64,000 bases of DNA from Nocardioides sp. dk884 (GTDB lineage: Bacteria > Actinomycetota > Actinomycetes > Propionibacteriales > Nocardioidaceae). The position numbers and the translations under genes are program-made. Location of the stretch: assembly GCF_009557055.1 (NCBI RefSeq), contig NZ_CP045649.1, forward strand, positions 248,001 through 312,000, read 5' to 3'. Shown in pieces: positions 24,705 through 33,600 of the stretch. How positions within the stretch are numbered: position 1 is the first letter of the stretch; every line of letters starts with the position of its first letter. The notes under the pieces were generated by a model that was not told the origin of the DNA, did not search any database, and saw only the letters and a program-made list of their open reading frames with translations.

Positions 24705-25889
24705 TCAGGTGAAGACGGGGCGCAGGCGGGCGAGCGCCTCCTCGATCTCGTGACCGGGGCCGGCGAAGCTGAAGCGCACCGAGCGGTGCCCGTCGACGGT
24801 GTCGAAGTCGATGCCGGGGGCCATGGCGACGCCGACCCGCTGCAGCACGTCGTGGGTGAAGGCCATCGAGTCGTCGGTGAGGTGGCTGATGTCGGCGTAG
24901 GCGTAGAACGCGCCGTCGGCCGGGGCGAGCCGGGTGACGCCGAGGTCGGCGAGCCCGTCGAGCAGCAGCCGGCGGTTGTCGGCGTAGCGGCGCACGTGAC
25001 CGTCCAGCTCGGCGTAGGACTCCTCCTCGAAGGCGGCCAGGCAGGCGCGCTGGGCGATCACCGGCGGGCAGATCGTGAAGTTGCCGGTGAGCACGTCGAC
25101 CGCGCGGCGCAGCCGGTCCGGCACCAGCATCCAGCCGATGCGCCAGCCGGTCATCGAGAAGTACTTGCTGAAGCTGGAGAACACGACCGCCTCGCGGCTG
25201 GTCTCCCATGCCGAGCGGGCCAGGTGCGCGCCGGGCTCGGCGTACTCGATGCCGTGGTAGATCTCATCGGAGATGAGCTGGATGCCGTGCTCCTCGCAGT
25301 ACGCCGCCAGCGCGGCGAGCTCGGCGGGCAGCAGCATCGTGCCGGTGGGATTGGCGGGGCTCGCCACCACCAGGCCCTTGATGTCCGGGCCGAGCGCGGC
25401 GACCTGCTCGACGGTGGGCTGGAACCGGGTCTCCGGGCCGGTGGCGATCTCGACGACCTCGCAGCCCAGGGCGCTGAGCACGTTGCGGTAGCAGGGGTAG
25501 CCCGGCCGGGCCATCGCCACCTTGTCGCCGACCTCGAACGCCGCGAGGAACGCCAGCAGGAAGCCGCCGCTGGAGCCGGTCGTGACCACGACCTCGTCGG
25601 GGGAGACCTCGATGCCGTGGGTGCGCCCGTGGTGCGCGGCGATCCGCTCGCGCAGCTCGAGCAGGCCGGCGGCCGGGGTGTAGCCCAGCGGGTCCCCGGA
25701 CTGCAGCAGCCGGATCGCCTCGGCGTTGACCGGGGCGGGCGCGCCGGTGCTGGGCTGCCCGGCGAGCAGGTTGAGCATGTCGCCGTGGGTGCGCTGGCGC
25801 GCGGCCGACGCGGCGAGCAGGTCCATGACGTGGAACGGCGGGACGTTGGCGCGGCTGGCCACGGCGAAGCGGTCGCTCAGGGAGGTCAC
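24705..25889 (-). CDS. class I/II pyridoxal-phosphate aminotransferase
   Basis: A 394-residue fold-type I aminotransferase, cytosolic. Seen: TTGSSGGFLLAFLA (cofactor phosphate region), SPANPTGTMLL, ISDEIYHGIEY and the Schiff-base Lys in SSFSKYFSMTGWRIGW, then VRFSFAGPGHEIEEAL at the C-terminus with the carboxylate-binding Arg. The amino donor cannot be told from sequence. GTG 25889 overlaps the stop of the upstream flavoprotein gene (GTGA), so both are on one transcript. Confidence 0.9.
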   Translation of the reverse strand: MTSLSDRFAVASRANVPPFHVMDLLAASAARQRTHGDMLNLLAGQPSTGAPAPVNAEAIRLLQSGDPLGYTPAAGLLELRERIAAHHGRTHGIEVSPDEVVVTTGSSGGFLLAFLAAFEVGDKVAMARPGYPCYRNVLSALGCEVVEIATGPETRFQPTVEQVAALGPDIKGLVVASPANPTGTMLLPAELAALAAYCEEHGIQLISDEIYHGIEYAEPGAHLARSAWETSREAVVFSSFSKYFSMTGWRIGWMLVPDRLRRAVDVLTGNFTICPPVIAQRACLAAFEEESYAELDGHVRRYADNRRLLLDGLADLGVTRLAPADGAFYAYADISHLTDDSMAFTHDVLQRVGVAMAPGIDFDTVDGHRSVRFSFAGPGHEIEEALARLRPVFT

Positions 25890-27373
25890 GCCCCGACTGT
25901 AGGCACCCCGGTGCGCGTCGCGGCGTGCCGGCCTGCCCGCCGTCCGAAGAACGAGCCCTCGCCGAGCTGGGTGCCCGAGGCGTAGCCCTTGCCGTCCTGG
26001 GCGATGTTGGAGGCGCAGGCACCGGCGGCGTACAGCCCGGGGACGACGGCGCCGTCCGCGCGCTGCACCTGTCCGTCGACGGTGGTGCGCAGGCCGCCGA
26101 GGGTGAACCCGGCGTACATCGCGTGTCCCAGGCGCAGGTCGAAGACCGCCCACGGCCCCACCGACTGCGGGGCCAGCCACTCGGGGGCCTTGTGGAAGTC
26201 GGGGTCCTCGCCGCGCGCGGCGTGCTCGTCGTAGCGCGCCAGGGCCGCGGCGACCGACCCAGACGGCAGGTCCAGCGCGGTCTCGAGCTCGGCGAGCGTC
26301 TCGTAGCCGTCGATGAGCGGGACCAGGGCGTACTTGGCGTACTCCACGTGCTCGCTGTCGACGATGAGGTACGCCGCGGAGCCGGGCTGCTCCATCACGA
26401 ACTGCGAGGTGCGGGAGTGGTAGGAGTCCTCGGCGACGAAGCGCTCGCCGCGCTGGTTGAGGATCACCCCGGTCAGCAGCCGCGACGGCGGGTAGCACGG
26501 CGCGGTGATGAACGGCTCGCTCATGTGCTTGAGCTCGGCGCCGGCGGACTCGCCGAGGCGGATGCCGAGGCCGTCGTCGTAGGTCGAGCCGAGGGTGAAC
26601 AGCTTCTCGCCGAGCTGCGGGGTCCAGCGCGCGACCATCGCGGGGTTCATCACGAAGCCGCCGGCGGCGATCACCACGGCGCCGGCGCGCACGACCCCGG
26701 TGTCCTCGAACCGGCGCCAGGCCAGGCCCACGACGGCGCCCGTGGCGTCGAGCACCAGGTTGGTCGCGCCTGTCTCGTAGCGGACCTCGACGCCCGCCTC
26801 CTCGAGGCGGTCGCGCAGCAGGTCCATCACCATCTTGGTGCCCTCGGTGTCGCCGGGCACCGGCACCTTGTGCCCGCGCGGGGCGGGCGGCACCTGCTCG
26901 CGGAACGGCCAGACCTTCTCGTTGCCGGTGAACATCAGGCCCTGGGTGCCGGGCTGGATCACCGCCTTCTCGGGATAGAAGGAGCGCTCGAACTCGAAGC
27001 CGAGCGCCTCCAGCCAGTCGCAGTGCTCGACCGAGCCGTCGCAGTAGGCGCGGATCTTGTCGTGCTCGGGCTCCTTGGAGACCGCGACCAGGTAGTCGTA
27101 CATCGCGTCGGGGGAGTCCTCGTGGCCGGTCGCGCGCTGCACGACGGTGCCGCCGCCGAGGTAGAAGTGCCCCCCGGACATGCTCGAGGTGCCGCCGTGC
27201 ACCGCCGCTCGCTCCAGCACCAGCACGCGTGCGCCGGCGCGCGCGGCCTCGAGGGCTGCGCAGCCGCCGGCGATGCCGAAGCCGACCACCACCACGTCGT
27301 ACGACGCGGCGCCGTCGAGGACGTCGGGGGACAGTACGTCGGGGACCCGGGTGCCCGCAGGCTCGCTCGTCAT
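25886..27373 (-). CDS. FAD-dependent oxidoreductase, 3-ketosteroid-dehydrogenase/fumarate-reductase-like
   Basis: A 495-residue flavoprotein. The N-terminal Rossmann motif VVVVGFGIAGGCAALEAARAGARVLVLE is followed by the HGGTSSMSGGHFYLGGGT flavin contact, a substrate-cap region, and a C-terminal FAD closure, LGGLRTTVDGQV and GLYAAGACASNI. Overall it is closest to the KstD/flavocytochrome c group; length fits. Steroid substrate is not proven, but a KstR-type operator sequence overlaps its promoter, which favours a steroid or steroid-like role. ATG 27373 lies 6 nt after TAGATT. It is the first gene of the operon with the aminotransferase. Confidence 0.82.
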   Translation of the reverse strand: MTSEPAGTRVPDVLSPDVLDGAASYDVVVVGFGIAGGCAALEAARAGARVLVLERAAVHGGTSSMSGGHFYLGGGTVVQRATGHEDSPDAMYDYLVAVSKEPEHDKIRAYCDGSVEHCDWLEALGFEFERSFYPEKAVIQPGTQGLMFTGNEKVWPFREQVPPAPRGHKVPVPGDTEGTKMVMDLLRDRLEEAGVEVRYETGATNLVLDATGAVVGLAWRRFEDTGVVRAGAVVIAAGGFVMNPAMVARWTPQLGEKLFTLGSTYDDGLGIRLGESAGAELKHMSEPFITAPCYPPSRLLTGVILNQRGERFVAEDSYHSRTSQFVMEQPGSAAYLIVDSEHVEYAKYALVPLIDGYETLAELETALDLPSGSVAAALARYDEHAARGEDPDFHKAPEWLAPQSVGPWAVFDLRLGHAMYAGFTLGGLRTTVDGQVQRADGAVVPGLYAAGACASNIAQDGKGYASGTQLGEGSFFGRRAGRHAATRTGVPTVGA

Positions 27374-27379
27374 GCGAGG

Positions 27380-27385
27380 AATCTA
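27380..27385 (-). promoter_or_regulatory. -10 hexamer TAGATT for the flavoprotein operon
   Basis: The minus-strand TAGATT is 6 nt from ATG 27373. Its first two bases overlap the operator-like palindrome at 27384-27397. Confidence 0.5.
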
Positions 27386-27397
27386 GAACAAGTTTCA
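27384..27397. promoter_or_regulatory. KstR-like operator TAGAACAAGTTTCA
   Basis: The 14-bp site fits the published KstR consensus TNNAACNNGTTNNA at all eight defined bases. It sits immediately upstream of and overlapping the -10 element of the KstD-like flavoprotein gene, in the 95-bp divergent region shared with the antiporter gene. Binding by a TetR-family steroid regulator is inferred. No such regulator is encoded in the window. Confidence 0.5.
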
Positions 27398-27468
27398 CTT
27401 TCGCGCGACGGGGCCGGCCGCGTCGGCGGCTAGCATCGGCCGCACTCCCGCCGAGTCCCCGAGGTGCC

Positions 27469-28980
27469 ATGTTCGACGCCCGCGAGCTGGACCTGTTCTT
27501 GCTGATCGGCTCGTCGGTGACCCTGCTGGCGGTCCTGGCCGTGCGCGTCTCGCACCGGGCCGGGCTGCCCAGCCTGCTGGTGTACCTGCTGCTCGGGGTG
27601 CTGCTCGGCGCCTCCGGCCTGGGGATCGACCTGGCCGACGCCGAGCTCGCCCACGCGCTCGGCTTCGGGGCGCTGGTCCTGATCCTGGCCGAGGGCGGGC
27701 TGACCACGAGCTGGCGCGCGATCCGTCCCTCGATGGGGCTGGGGGTCGCGCTGGCGACCGTGGGCGTGGCGGTCTCGGTGAGCATCGTCGCGCTCGCCGG
27801 GCACTACCTGCTCGGGCTGCCCTGGCAGGTGGCGGTGCTGCTCGGCGCTGCGACCTCGGCCACCGACGCGGCGGCGGTCTTCTCGGTGCTGCGCGCGCTC
27901 CCGCTCCCGGCGCGCCTGACCGGCGCGCTCGAGGCGGAGTCGGGCCTCAACGACGCGCCGGTCGTCGTGCTGATCGTGCTCGTCTCCTCGGGCGCGGCCG
28001 AGGAGCACGGGGTGCTGGCGATGCTCGCCCTGATCGCCTTCGAGCTCGTCGTCGGCGTCCTGTTCGGACTCGGCGTCGGCGTCGGTGGCGCCTGGCTGAT
28101 GCGCCGCGCGGCATTGCCCGCCTCGGGCCTCTACCCGATCGCGGTGCTGTGCCTGGCCGTGCTGGCCTACGGCGTCGCGGTCACCGTCCACGCCTCCGGG
28201 TTCGCCGCGGTGTACGTCGCGGCGCTGGTGCTCGGCAACGCCGAGCTGCCGCACCGTCAGGCGACCCGGTCCTTCTCCGAGGGAGTTGCCTGGATCGCCC
28301 AGATCGGGTTGTTCGTGATGCTCGGGCTGCTGCTCGAGCCGGACCGGCTGACCGGGGAGACCGTCTGGCTGGCGGTGGTCGCCGGGATGGTGCTGACGTT
28401 CGTGGCGCGCCCGGTCTCGGTCTTCGTGTGCGGTCTGGTGCGCCGGATGCCGTGGCGGGAGGGGGTGTTCTTGTCCTGGGCCGGCCTGCGCGGCGCGGTG
28501 CCGATCGTGTTCACCACGATCCCGCTCGCCGACGGCGTCGGCGGTGCCGAGCAGCTCTTCGACATCGTCTTCGTGCTCGTGGTGGTCTACACGCTGGTGA
28601 CCGGCCCGACGCTGCCGTTCGTCGCCCGGCGACTCGGGGTGGCGCGGCCAGCCGAGGCGCGCGAGCTGGAGCTCGAGGCCGCGCCCCTGGAGCGCATCGC
28701 CGCGGACCTGCTGCAGGTCACCATCGGCCCGGCCTCGATGATGCACGGCGTCGAGATCGGTGAGCTGCGCCTCCCCCGCGGTGCGGTGGTGACCATCGTG
28801 ATCCGCGACGGCGAGACGCTGGTCCCGGACCGGCGCACGGTGCTGCGCCACGGCGACGACCTGCTGGTGGTCACTCCGCGCCGGCAGCGCGAGGCCACGG
28901 AGTCCCGGCTGCGCCAGGTGAGCCGCTATGGCCGATTGGCGCAGTGGTTCCAGGCCACCCGCGAGCGGCCCGCGCGCTAG
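27469..28980 (+). CDS. K+/H+ (CPA1-type) antiporter with C-terminal TrkA_C domain
   Basis: A 503-residue NhaP2/CvrA-like exchanger: about 12-13 membrane helices (1-390) with the conserved AEGGLTTSW, GAATSATDAAAVFS and AESGLNDAPVVVL segments carrying the transport Asp residues. LSWAGLRGAVPIVF is also seen. A cytoplasmic TrkA_C (RCK_C) module (about 410-480, EIGELRLPRGAVVTIVIRDG) follows. The ion is inferred from family, not seen. The gene starts at ATG 27469 with GAGGTG just upstream. Its stop overlaps by 2 nt that of the convergent LytR_C gene. Confidence 0.88.
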   Translation: MFDARELDLFLLIGSSVTLLAVLAVRVSHRAGLPSLLVYLLLGVLLGASGLGIDLADAELAHALGFGALVLILAEGGLTTSWRAIRPSMGLGVALATVGVAVSVSIVALAGHYLLGLPWQVAVLLGAATSATDAAAVFSVLRALPLPARLTGALEAESGLNDAPVVVLIVLVSSGAAEEHGVLAMLALIAFELVVGVLFGLGVGVGGAWLMRRAALPASGLYPIAVLCLAVLAYGVAVTVHASGFAAVYVAALVLGNAELPHRQATRSFSEGVAWIAQIGLFVMLGLLLEPDRLTGETVWLAVVAGMVLTFVARPVSVFVCGLVRRMPWREGVFLSWAGLRGAVPIVFTTIPLADGVGGAEQLFDIVFVLVVVYTLVTGPTLPFVARRLGVARPAEARELELEAAPLERIAADLLQVTIGPASMMHGVEIGELRLPRGAVVTIVIRDGETLVPDRRTVLRHGDDLLVVTPRRQREATESRLRQVSRYGRLAQWFQATRERPAR

Positions 28981-29495
28981 AGGACCGGCGGGCTGCAGAC
29001 CGTGACGTCGCCGACGGCGACGGTGGTCTTGCGCCCGGGGACGAGGTTGTCGAACTTGTCCCCGACCACCACCACCACGCCCGGCTCGGTGGTGCGGCGC
29101 TTGACGACCTTGGCCTCGCCGAGCCGCGAACGGACCAGGCGCACGGCGGGGTGCTGGGGCGTGGTGGTCCAGATCTGCGCGCGGATGACGTCGGTGCCCC
29201 GGGGCGCGTTGTCCCGGGTGCCCTCGCCGAAGCCGGCGTCGATGAACTCCTGCATCGTGCGACCGGCCAGGCCGTTGCGGGTGCCGGCGTTCAGCACGCT
29301 GACCAGGACCTGGTCGGGGTAGATCTTGGTGCCGGCCGCGATCTCGGTGTCGACGCAGACCTCCTCGGAGATCTGGGGCAGCGGCGAGGTCAGTGCGGTC
29401 CAGCCCCACGCCGCCCCGCCGAGCAGGAGCAGGATCAGCGCGCCGAGGGTCAGCGCGCTGCGACCGCGCGGGGAGAGGCCGCTCTCGGCGCTCAC
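28977..29495 (-). CDS. LytR C-terminal domain membrane protein
   Basis: A 172-residue protein with one N-terminal membrane helix (LTLGALILLLLGGAAWGW, about 15-32) and an extracytoplasmic LytR_C domain: VLVSVLNAGTRNGLAGRTMQEFIDAGF and VVVVVGDKFDNLV. Such domains accompany cell-envelope LCP proteins, but stand-alone copies have no assigned enzymatic role. GTG 29495 overlaps the stop of the upstream gene (GTGA), indicating coupling. Confidence 0.85.
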   Translation of the reverse strand: MSAESGLSPRGRSALTLGALILLLLGGAAWGWTALTSPLPQISEEVCVDTEIAAGTKIYPDQVLVSVLNAGTRNGLAGRTMQEFIDAGFGEGTRDNAPRGTDVIRAQIWTTTPQHPAVRLVRSRLGEAKVVKRRTTEPGVVVVVGDKFDNLVPGRKTTVAVGDVTVCSPPVL

Positions 29496-29788
29496 TCGGG
29501 CACCACGTGGACCCGGGCGTGCAGGACGCTGCGCTGGCGCAGTGCCGCGCGCAGCGCGCGATGCAGGCCGTCCTCGAGGTAGAGCTCGCCGCGCCACTCC
29601 ACGACGTGGGCGAACAGGTCGCCGTAGAACGTGGAGTCCTCATCGAGCAGCGCGGCCAGCTGCAAGGTGTCCTTGGTGGTGACCAGCGCGTCCAGGCGGA
29701 CCGGGCGCGGGGCGATCGCCGCCCAGTCACGAGGACTCAGCCCGGGGTCGGGGTACGGGCGACCGTCGCCGACACGCTTGAAGATCAC
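29492..29788 (-). CDS. conserved actinobacterial protein next to LytR_C gene (VapB-antitoxin-like in databases)
   Basis: A 98-residue protein starting MIFKRVGDGRPYPDPGLSPRDW, with the conserved LVTTKDTLQLAALL and DSTFYGDLFAHVVEWRG-LYLEDGLHRALRAAL segments. I recall this family being automatically named VapB-family antitoxin, but no VapC/PIN toxin is encoded nearby, so a toxin-antitoxin role is not supported here. The strict pairing with a LytR_C gene suggests an envelope-linked role instead. GTG 29788 lies 6 nt after TATAGT. Confidence 0.75.
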   Translation of the reverse strand: MIFKRVGDGRPYPDPGLSPRDWAAIAPRPVRLDALVTTKDTLQLAALLDEDSTFYGDLFAHVVEWRGELYLEDGLHRALRAALRQRSVLHARVHVVPE

Positions 29789-29794
29789 GCGGCG

Positions 29795-29800
29795 ACTATA
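29795..29800 (-). promoter_or_regulatory. -10 hexamer TATAGT for the LytR_C operon
   Basis: The minus-strand TATAGT is followed by 6 nt and GTG 29788. It is among the closest matches to consensus in the window. Confidence 0.55.
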
Positions 29801-29871
29801 ACGAGCATCACGTTTCTCCGGAGGCCGTCGCTGGACCGCTCACGGCGGCCCCGTCCGGGGCCGCGCCGGGC

Positions 29872-30039
29872 TCAGGCGGACCAGAGCAGCGAGTCGGCGA
29901 CGAGGTCGGCCAGCGCATTGACGCCGCGGAGGTCCTGGCGCTCCTCCATCAGCCGCGCGAGGGCCTGGGAGTGGCGCAGCTCGAGCTTGGTGCGCTGCAC
30001 GGCGATGCGGTCCAGCGTCGGGTCGGTCTCGTAGGACAT
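29872..30039 (-). CDS. small protein, 55 aa, with strong ribosome-binding site
   Basis: An open frame of 55 residues starting MSYETDPTLDRIAVQRTKLE, mostly helical and charged, with the continuation LRHSQALARLMEERQDLRGV and a hydrophobic C-terminus ending LLWSA. There is no membrane helix or known motif. AGGAGG sits 5 nt before the ATG on the minus strand, the best Shine-Dalgarno in this part of the window, which is the main support for translation. A GGCCCCG/CGGGGCC inverted repeat follows the stop. It could be a small helical regulator or subunit; no function assigned. Confidence 0.6.
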   Translation of the reverse strand: MSYETDPTLDRIAVQRTKLELRHSQALARLMEERQDLRGVNALADLVADSLLWSA

Positions 30040-30160
30040 CGGTGCCTCCTGGCGGGGTCGGGGAGCGGGGGAGTCGAGACTCAGCGTGCGCCCCCAAGAT
30101 CGCCACGATGTTGTGTCCCGGTTACGGGAACGTTGTGGCTCAACCGGTCGCCATGTGATC

Positions 30161-30166
30161 TAGGTT
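30161..30166 (+). promoter_or_regulatory. -10 hexamer TAGGTT for the SnoaL-like gene
   Basis: TAGGTT, identical to that of pntA, ends 6 nt before GTG 30173. The 133-bp divergent region upstream also holds TCCCG-GTTA-CGGGA, a short inverted repeat that could be an operator. Confidence 0.5.
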
Positions 30167-30172
30167 GCACCC

Positions 30173-30619
30173 GTGAGCGACGTCGATGAGATCTGCCGGT
30201 TGAAGTACCGCTACCTGCGCACCCTCGATTCCAAGCAGTGGGAGGACTTCGAGGCGTGCTTCGTCCCCGAGGCGACCGGGGACTACGACGGACTGGTCTT
30301 CGCTGACCGGACCGGGCTGGTGGACTACATGCGCACCCACATGGTCGAGGGCATGTACACCCTGCACCAGGCGCACCATCCCGAGATCGAGGTCGACGGG
30401 GACACCGCGACCGGGCGCTGGTACCTCCAGGACCGGGTGATCGTGCCGGCCTACGACTTCATGCTCGAGGGGGCCGCGTTCTACGCCGACCGCTACGTCC
30501 GCACCACCGAGGGCTGGCGGGTCGCGCACACCGGCTACCGGCGCACCTTCGAGATGAAGTACGACCTCAAGCAGCTCCCGGGCCTGAAGATCAGCGGTCC
30601 CGGGGTCGCCACGCACTGA
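30173..30619 (+). CDS. SnoaL-like / NTF2-fold protein
   Basis: A 148-residue single-domain protein: helix DVDEICRLKYRYLRTLDSKQWEDFEACF, a pattern typical of SnoaL_4 (limonene-epoxide-hydrolase-like) proteins, then strands TATGRWYLQDRV and WRVAHTGYRRTFE. Tyr and Asp residues line the predicted pocket. Homologues act on small hydrophobic or steroid-type ligands or have no known activity; function is not assignable. The GTG start is set by the 6-nt spacing to TAGGTT. It converges on eccC, 29 bp apart. Confidence 0.8.
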   Translation: MSDVDEICRLKYRYLRTLDSKQWEDFEACFVPEATGDYDGLVFADRTGLVDYMRTHMVEGMYTLHQAHHPEIEVDGDTATGRWYLQDRVIVPAYDFMLEGAAFYADRYVRTTEGWRVAHTGYRRTFEMKYDLKQLPGLKISGPGVATH

Positions 30620-30648
30620 CCCTGACGGGCCGGGGGCGGGGCCGGCGC

Positions 30649-33600
30649 TCACGGAGCCGGCTCCTGCCAGGCCACCTGCACGACCTCGACCCCGCGCCCG
30701 CGGGTCACCAGGCGTCCGCGCCCCGGCGGCGCGGACGCCGGGCGCAGTCCCGCGAGCAGCGGGCCCTCCTCCGGGCGACCGGACAGCAGCAGCCCCGGCG
30801 CGCCCAGGTCGCGCACCGTCTGGAGCACGGGCTCGTGCCAGGCGCGGGCGGCCCCGCCGACCCGGCGGGCGAGGGCGAGATGCAGCCCGACGTCGCGCGC
30901 CTGGGCGAGCAGTGGCTGCAGGCGCTGCAGCGGTGAGCCCTGGGAGGTGGTGAGCAGGTCGTGGTCGTCGGCGACCACGAAGACCTCGGCGCCGGACCAC
31001 CAGGACCGGCTGCGCAGCTGCTCGGTGCTCACCCCCGGACCCGGCAACCGGGTCTGCAGATGGGCCGCGAGGTCGGCGATGGCCGCGTCGACCTGGGCCG
31101 CCGACGACAGGTGGTTGAGCAGGTAGGCGTCCGGGACCTCGCCGAGCAGCGAGCGGCGCGGGTCGACCAGCACGACCTGGGCCTGCCGGGGGCTGCGGGT
31201 GCGCATCACCTCCTGCACGTAGGCGCGCAGCAGCGAGGTCTTGCCGGACCCGCTGTCACCGAGGGCCAGCAGGTGCGGCTCGGCGTCCACGTCGAGCTCC
31301 ACCGCGGCGAGGTCGGACTCGCGCAGCCCGAGCAGCAGCGGGCCGCCCGCGCCGGTGGTCTCCCCGCCGGTCTCGCCACCGGTCTCGCCGGCACGACGTA
31401 CGTCGGCGAGCGGGACGTGCCCGGGCAGCAGCCGGAGCCTCGGGCCGGTCGGCCCGCGCCAGGCAGCGGCGACCCGGTCGACGAGGTCGGCCACCCCATC
31501 GGCGAGGTCGTCGGCGTCACGGCGACCGTCGATGCGCGGGACCGCGGCCAGCACATGCAGCGGACCCGCGACCAGCCCCCGCCCCGGGCGCGAGCGCGGC
31601 ACCAGGGCCTGGGCCCGTCGGTCCACCTCGGACTCGATCGGGTCGCCGATCCGCAGCTCGATGCGGGTGCCGAGCACGTCGCGCACCGAGGTGCGGTAGT
31701 CCGCCCACCGCGCGGCGCTGGTGAGCAGGTGCACCCCGAAGGCCAGCCCGCGCGCGGCCAGCTGCTGGAGCGCCACCTCCAGGTCGTCGAGCTCGGCGCG
31801 CAGGCTGCTCCACCCGTCGACGACCACGAAGACGTCGCCGTACCCGTCGTCGGCGCGGCCGGCGGCGCGCCGGGCCCGATAGGTCTCGGCGGAGTCGATG
31901 CCCTGCTCGCGGAAGTAGGCCTCGCGCCGGTCGAGCAGGCCGTGCACCTGCGCCAACGCCCGGCGTACGACGTCGGGCTCGGCGCGCGAGGCGACGCCCG
32001 CGACGTGCGGCAGGCGGGCGAACGGGGCGAAGGTGCCGCCGCCGAAGTCGAGCACGAAGAACTGCGCCTCCTGCGGGGTGGTGCGCAGCGCCAGGGCGGC
32101 GACGAGGGTGCGCAGCAGGGTGCTCTTGCCGCTGCGCGGGGCGCCCACCACGGCGACGTGCCCGGCGGCGCCGGCCAGGTCGATCGTGAGCGGCTCGGCG
32201 CGCTGCTCACGGGGCCGGTCGACCACCCCGACCGGGATCCTCAGTCCCGGCAGCTCGCGCCAGCGCGGCGCGACCAGCCCGAGCGAGGGGTCCTCGACGA
32301 GCGGCCCGAGCAGACGGTCCAGGGTCTCCGGGGCGTCGAGCGGCGGCAGCCAGACCCGGTGGGCGTCGGGTCCGTGACCGGCCATCCGGGCCAGCGCCAC
32401 CTCGATCAGGGGGCGCGGGTCGAGGAGCGCCGGCAGGCGGGAAGGCGACGGGACCACCGACCGGGCGGCCACGCGGGTGACCGGGAACGGCCAGATCCCC
32501 GTCGGTGCCGGCGCGGCGCTGTGCCGGCCTCGCGGCTCGGGCACCGGCCCGACCGGCTCGACCGGCTCGACCGGCGCCGAGACGTACGCCGCGCGGAAGC
32601 GCACGAGCCTCGCCGGGTCCGGTCGCAGGTAGCCCAGGCCGGGGACGGGCGGCAGCTCGTGGGCGTCGGGGACGCCGAGCACGGCCCGCGACTCCTGGGC
32701 GCTGAACGTGCGCAGCCCGACGCGGTAGGAGAGGTGGGACTCCAGGCCGCGCAGCCGGCCCTCCTCCAGGCGCTGGGAGGCCAGCAGCAGGTGCACGCCG
32801 AGGGAGCGGCCCAGACGGCCGATCGCCACGAACAGGTCGAGCAGCTCGGGCCGGGCGGCGAGCAGCTCGGAGAACTCATCCACCACGACGAGCAGCGAAG
32901 GCAGCGGTGCGAGATCCCGCCCGGCGGCGCGTGCCTGCTCGTAGTCGTGTTGCGAGGCCAGGTTGCCCGCCCGGCGCAGCACCTGCTGGCGGCGCAGCAG
33001 CTCACCGGCCAGCGCGTCCTGCATCCGGTCGACCAGGGCCAGCTCCTCGGCGAGGTTGGTGATCACGGCCGAGACGTGCGGCATCGAGGCGAGCCCGGCG
33101 AAGGTCGCTCCGCCCTTGAAGTCGACCAGCACCAGGTTGAGCTCGGCGGGGGAGTGGGTCGTCCCCAGACCCAGGACGAGGGTCCGCAGCAGCTCGGACT
33201 TGCCCGAGCCGGTGGCGCCGATGACCAGGCCGTGCGGACCCATGCCGCGACGGGCCGACTCCTTGAGGTCGAGGTGGACGACGTGGCCGTCCTCCCCGGT
33301 GCCGATCGGCACCCGCAGCCGGTCGCGCTCGGGGCGCGGTCGCCAGCTGATCGCCGGGTCGAGGACGCGGAGGTCCCCGGCGCCGAGCAGGGTCGCGAAG
33401 TCGACCGGCCCGCCCCGGCCGCGGCCCCCGGAGTGCTCGTCGCCGGCCGTGCCGAGCGGGAGCAGCCGACGGGCGAGCGCTTCGGCGCTGGCCAGGTCGC
33501 ACCGGTCGGGCTCGCAGCCGACCGGGTCCGCGCCGAGGACCAGCCGCACCCGGTCCGCCCGGTGGGCCGGGGCGCGCACTCGCAGGATCGTGGCGCCGGT

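Noticed and set aside
29492..29788. VapB antitoxin of a toxin-antitoxin pair
   Set aside because: No PIN-domain or other toxin gene is adjacent. The neighbour is a LytR_C membrane protein, so the antitoxin name is not supported.
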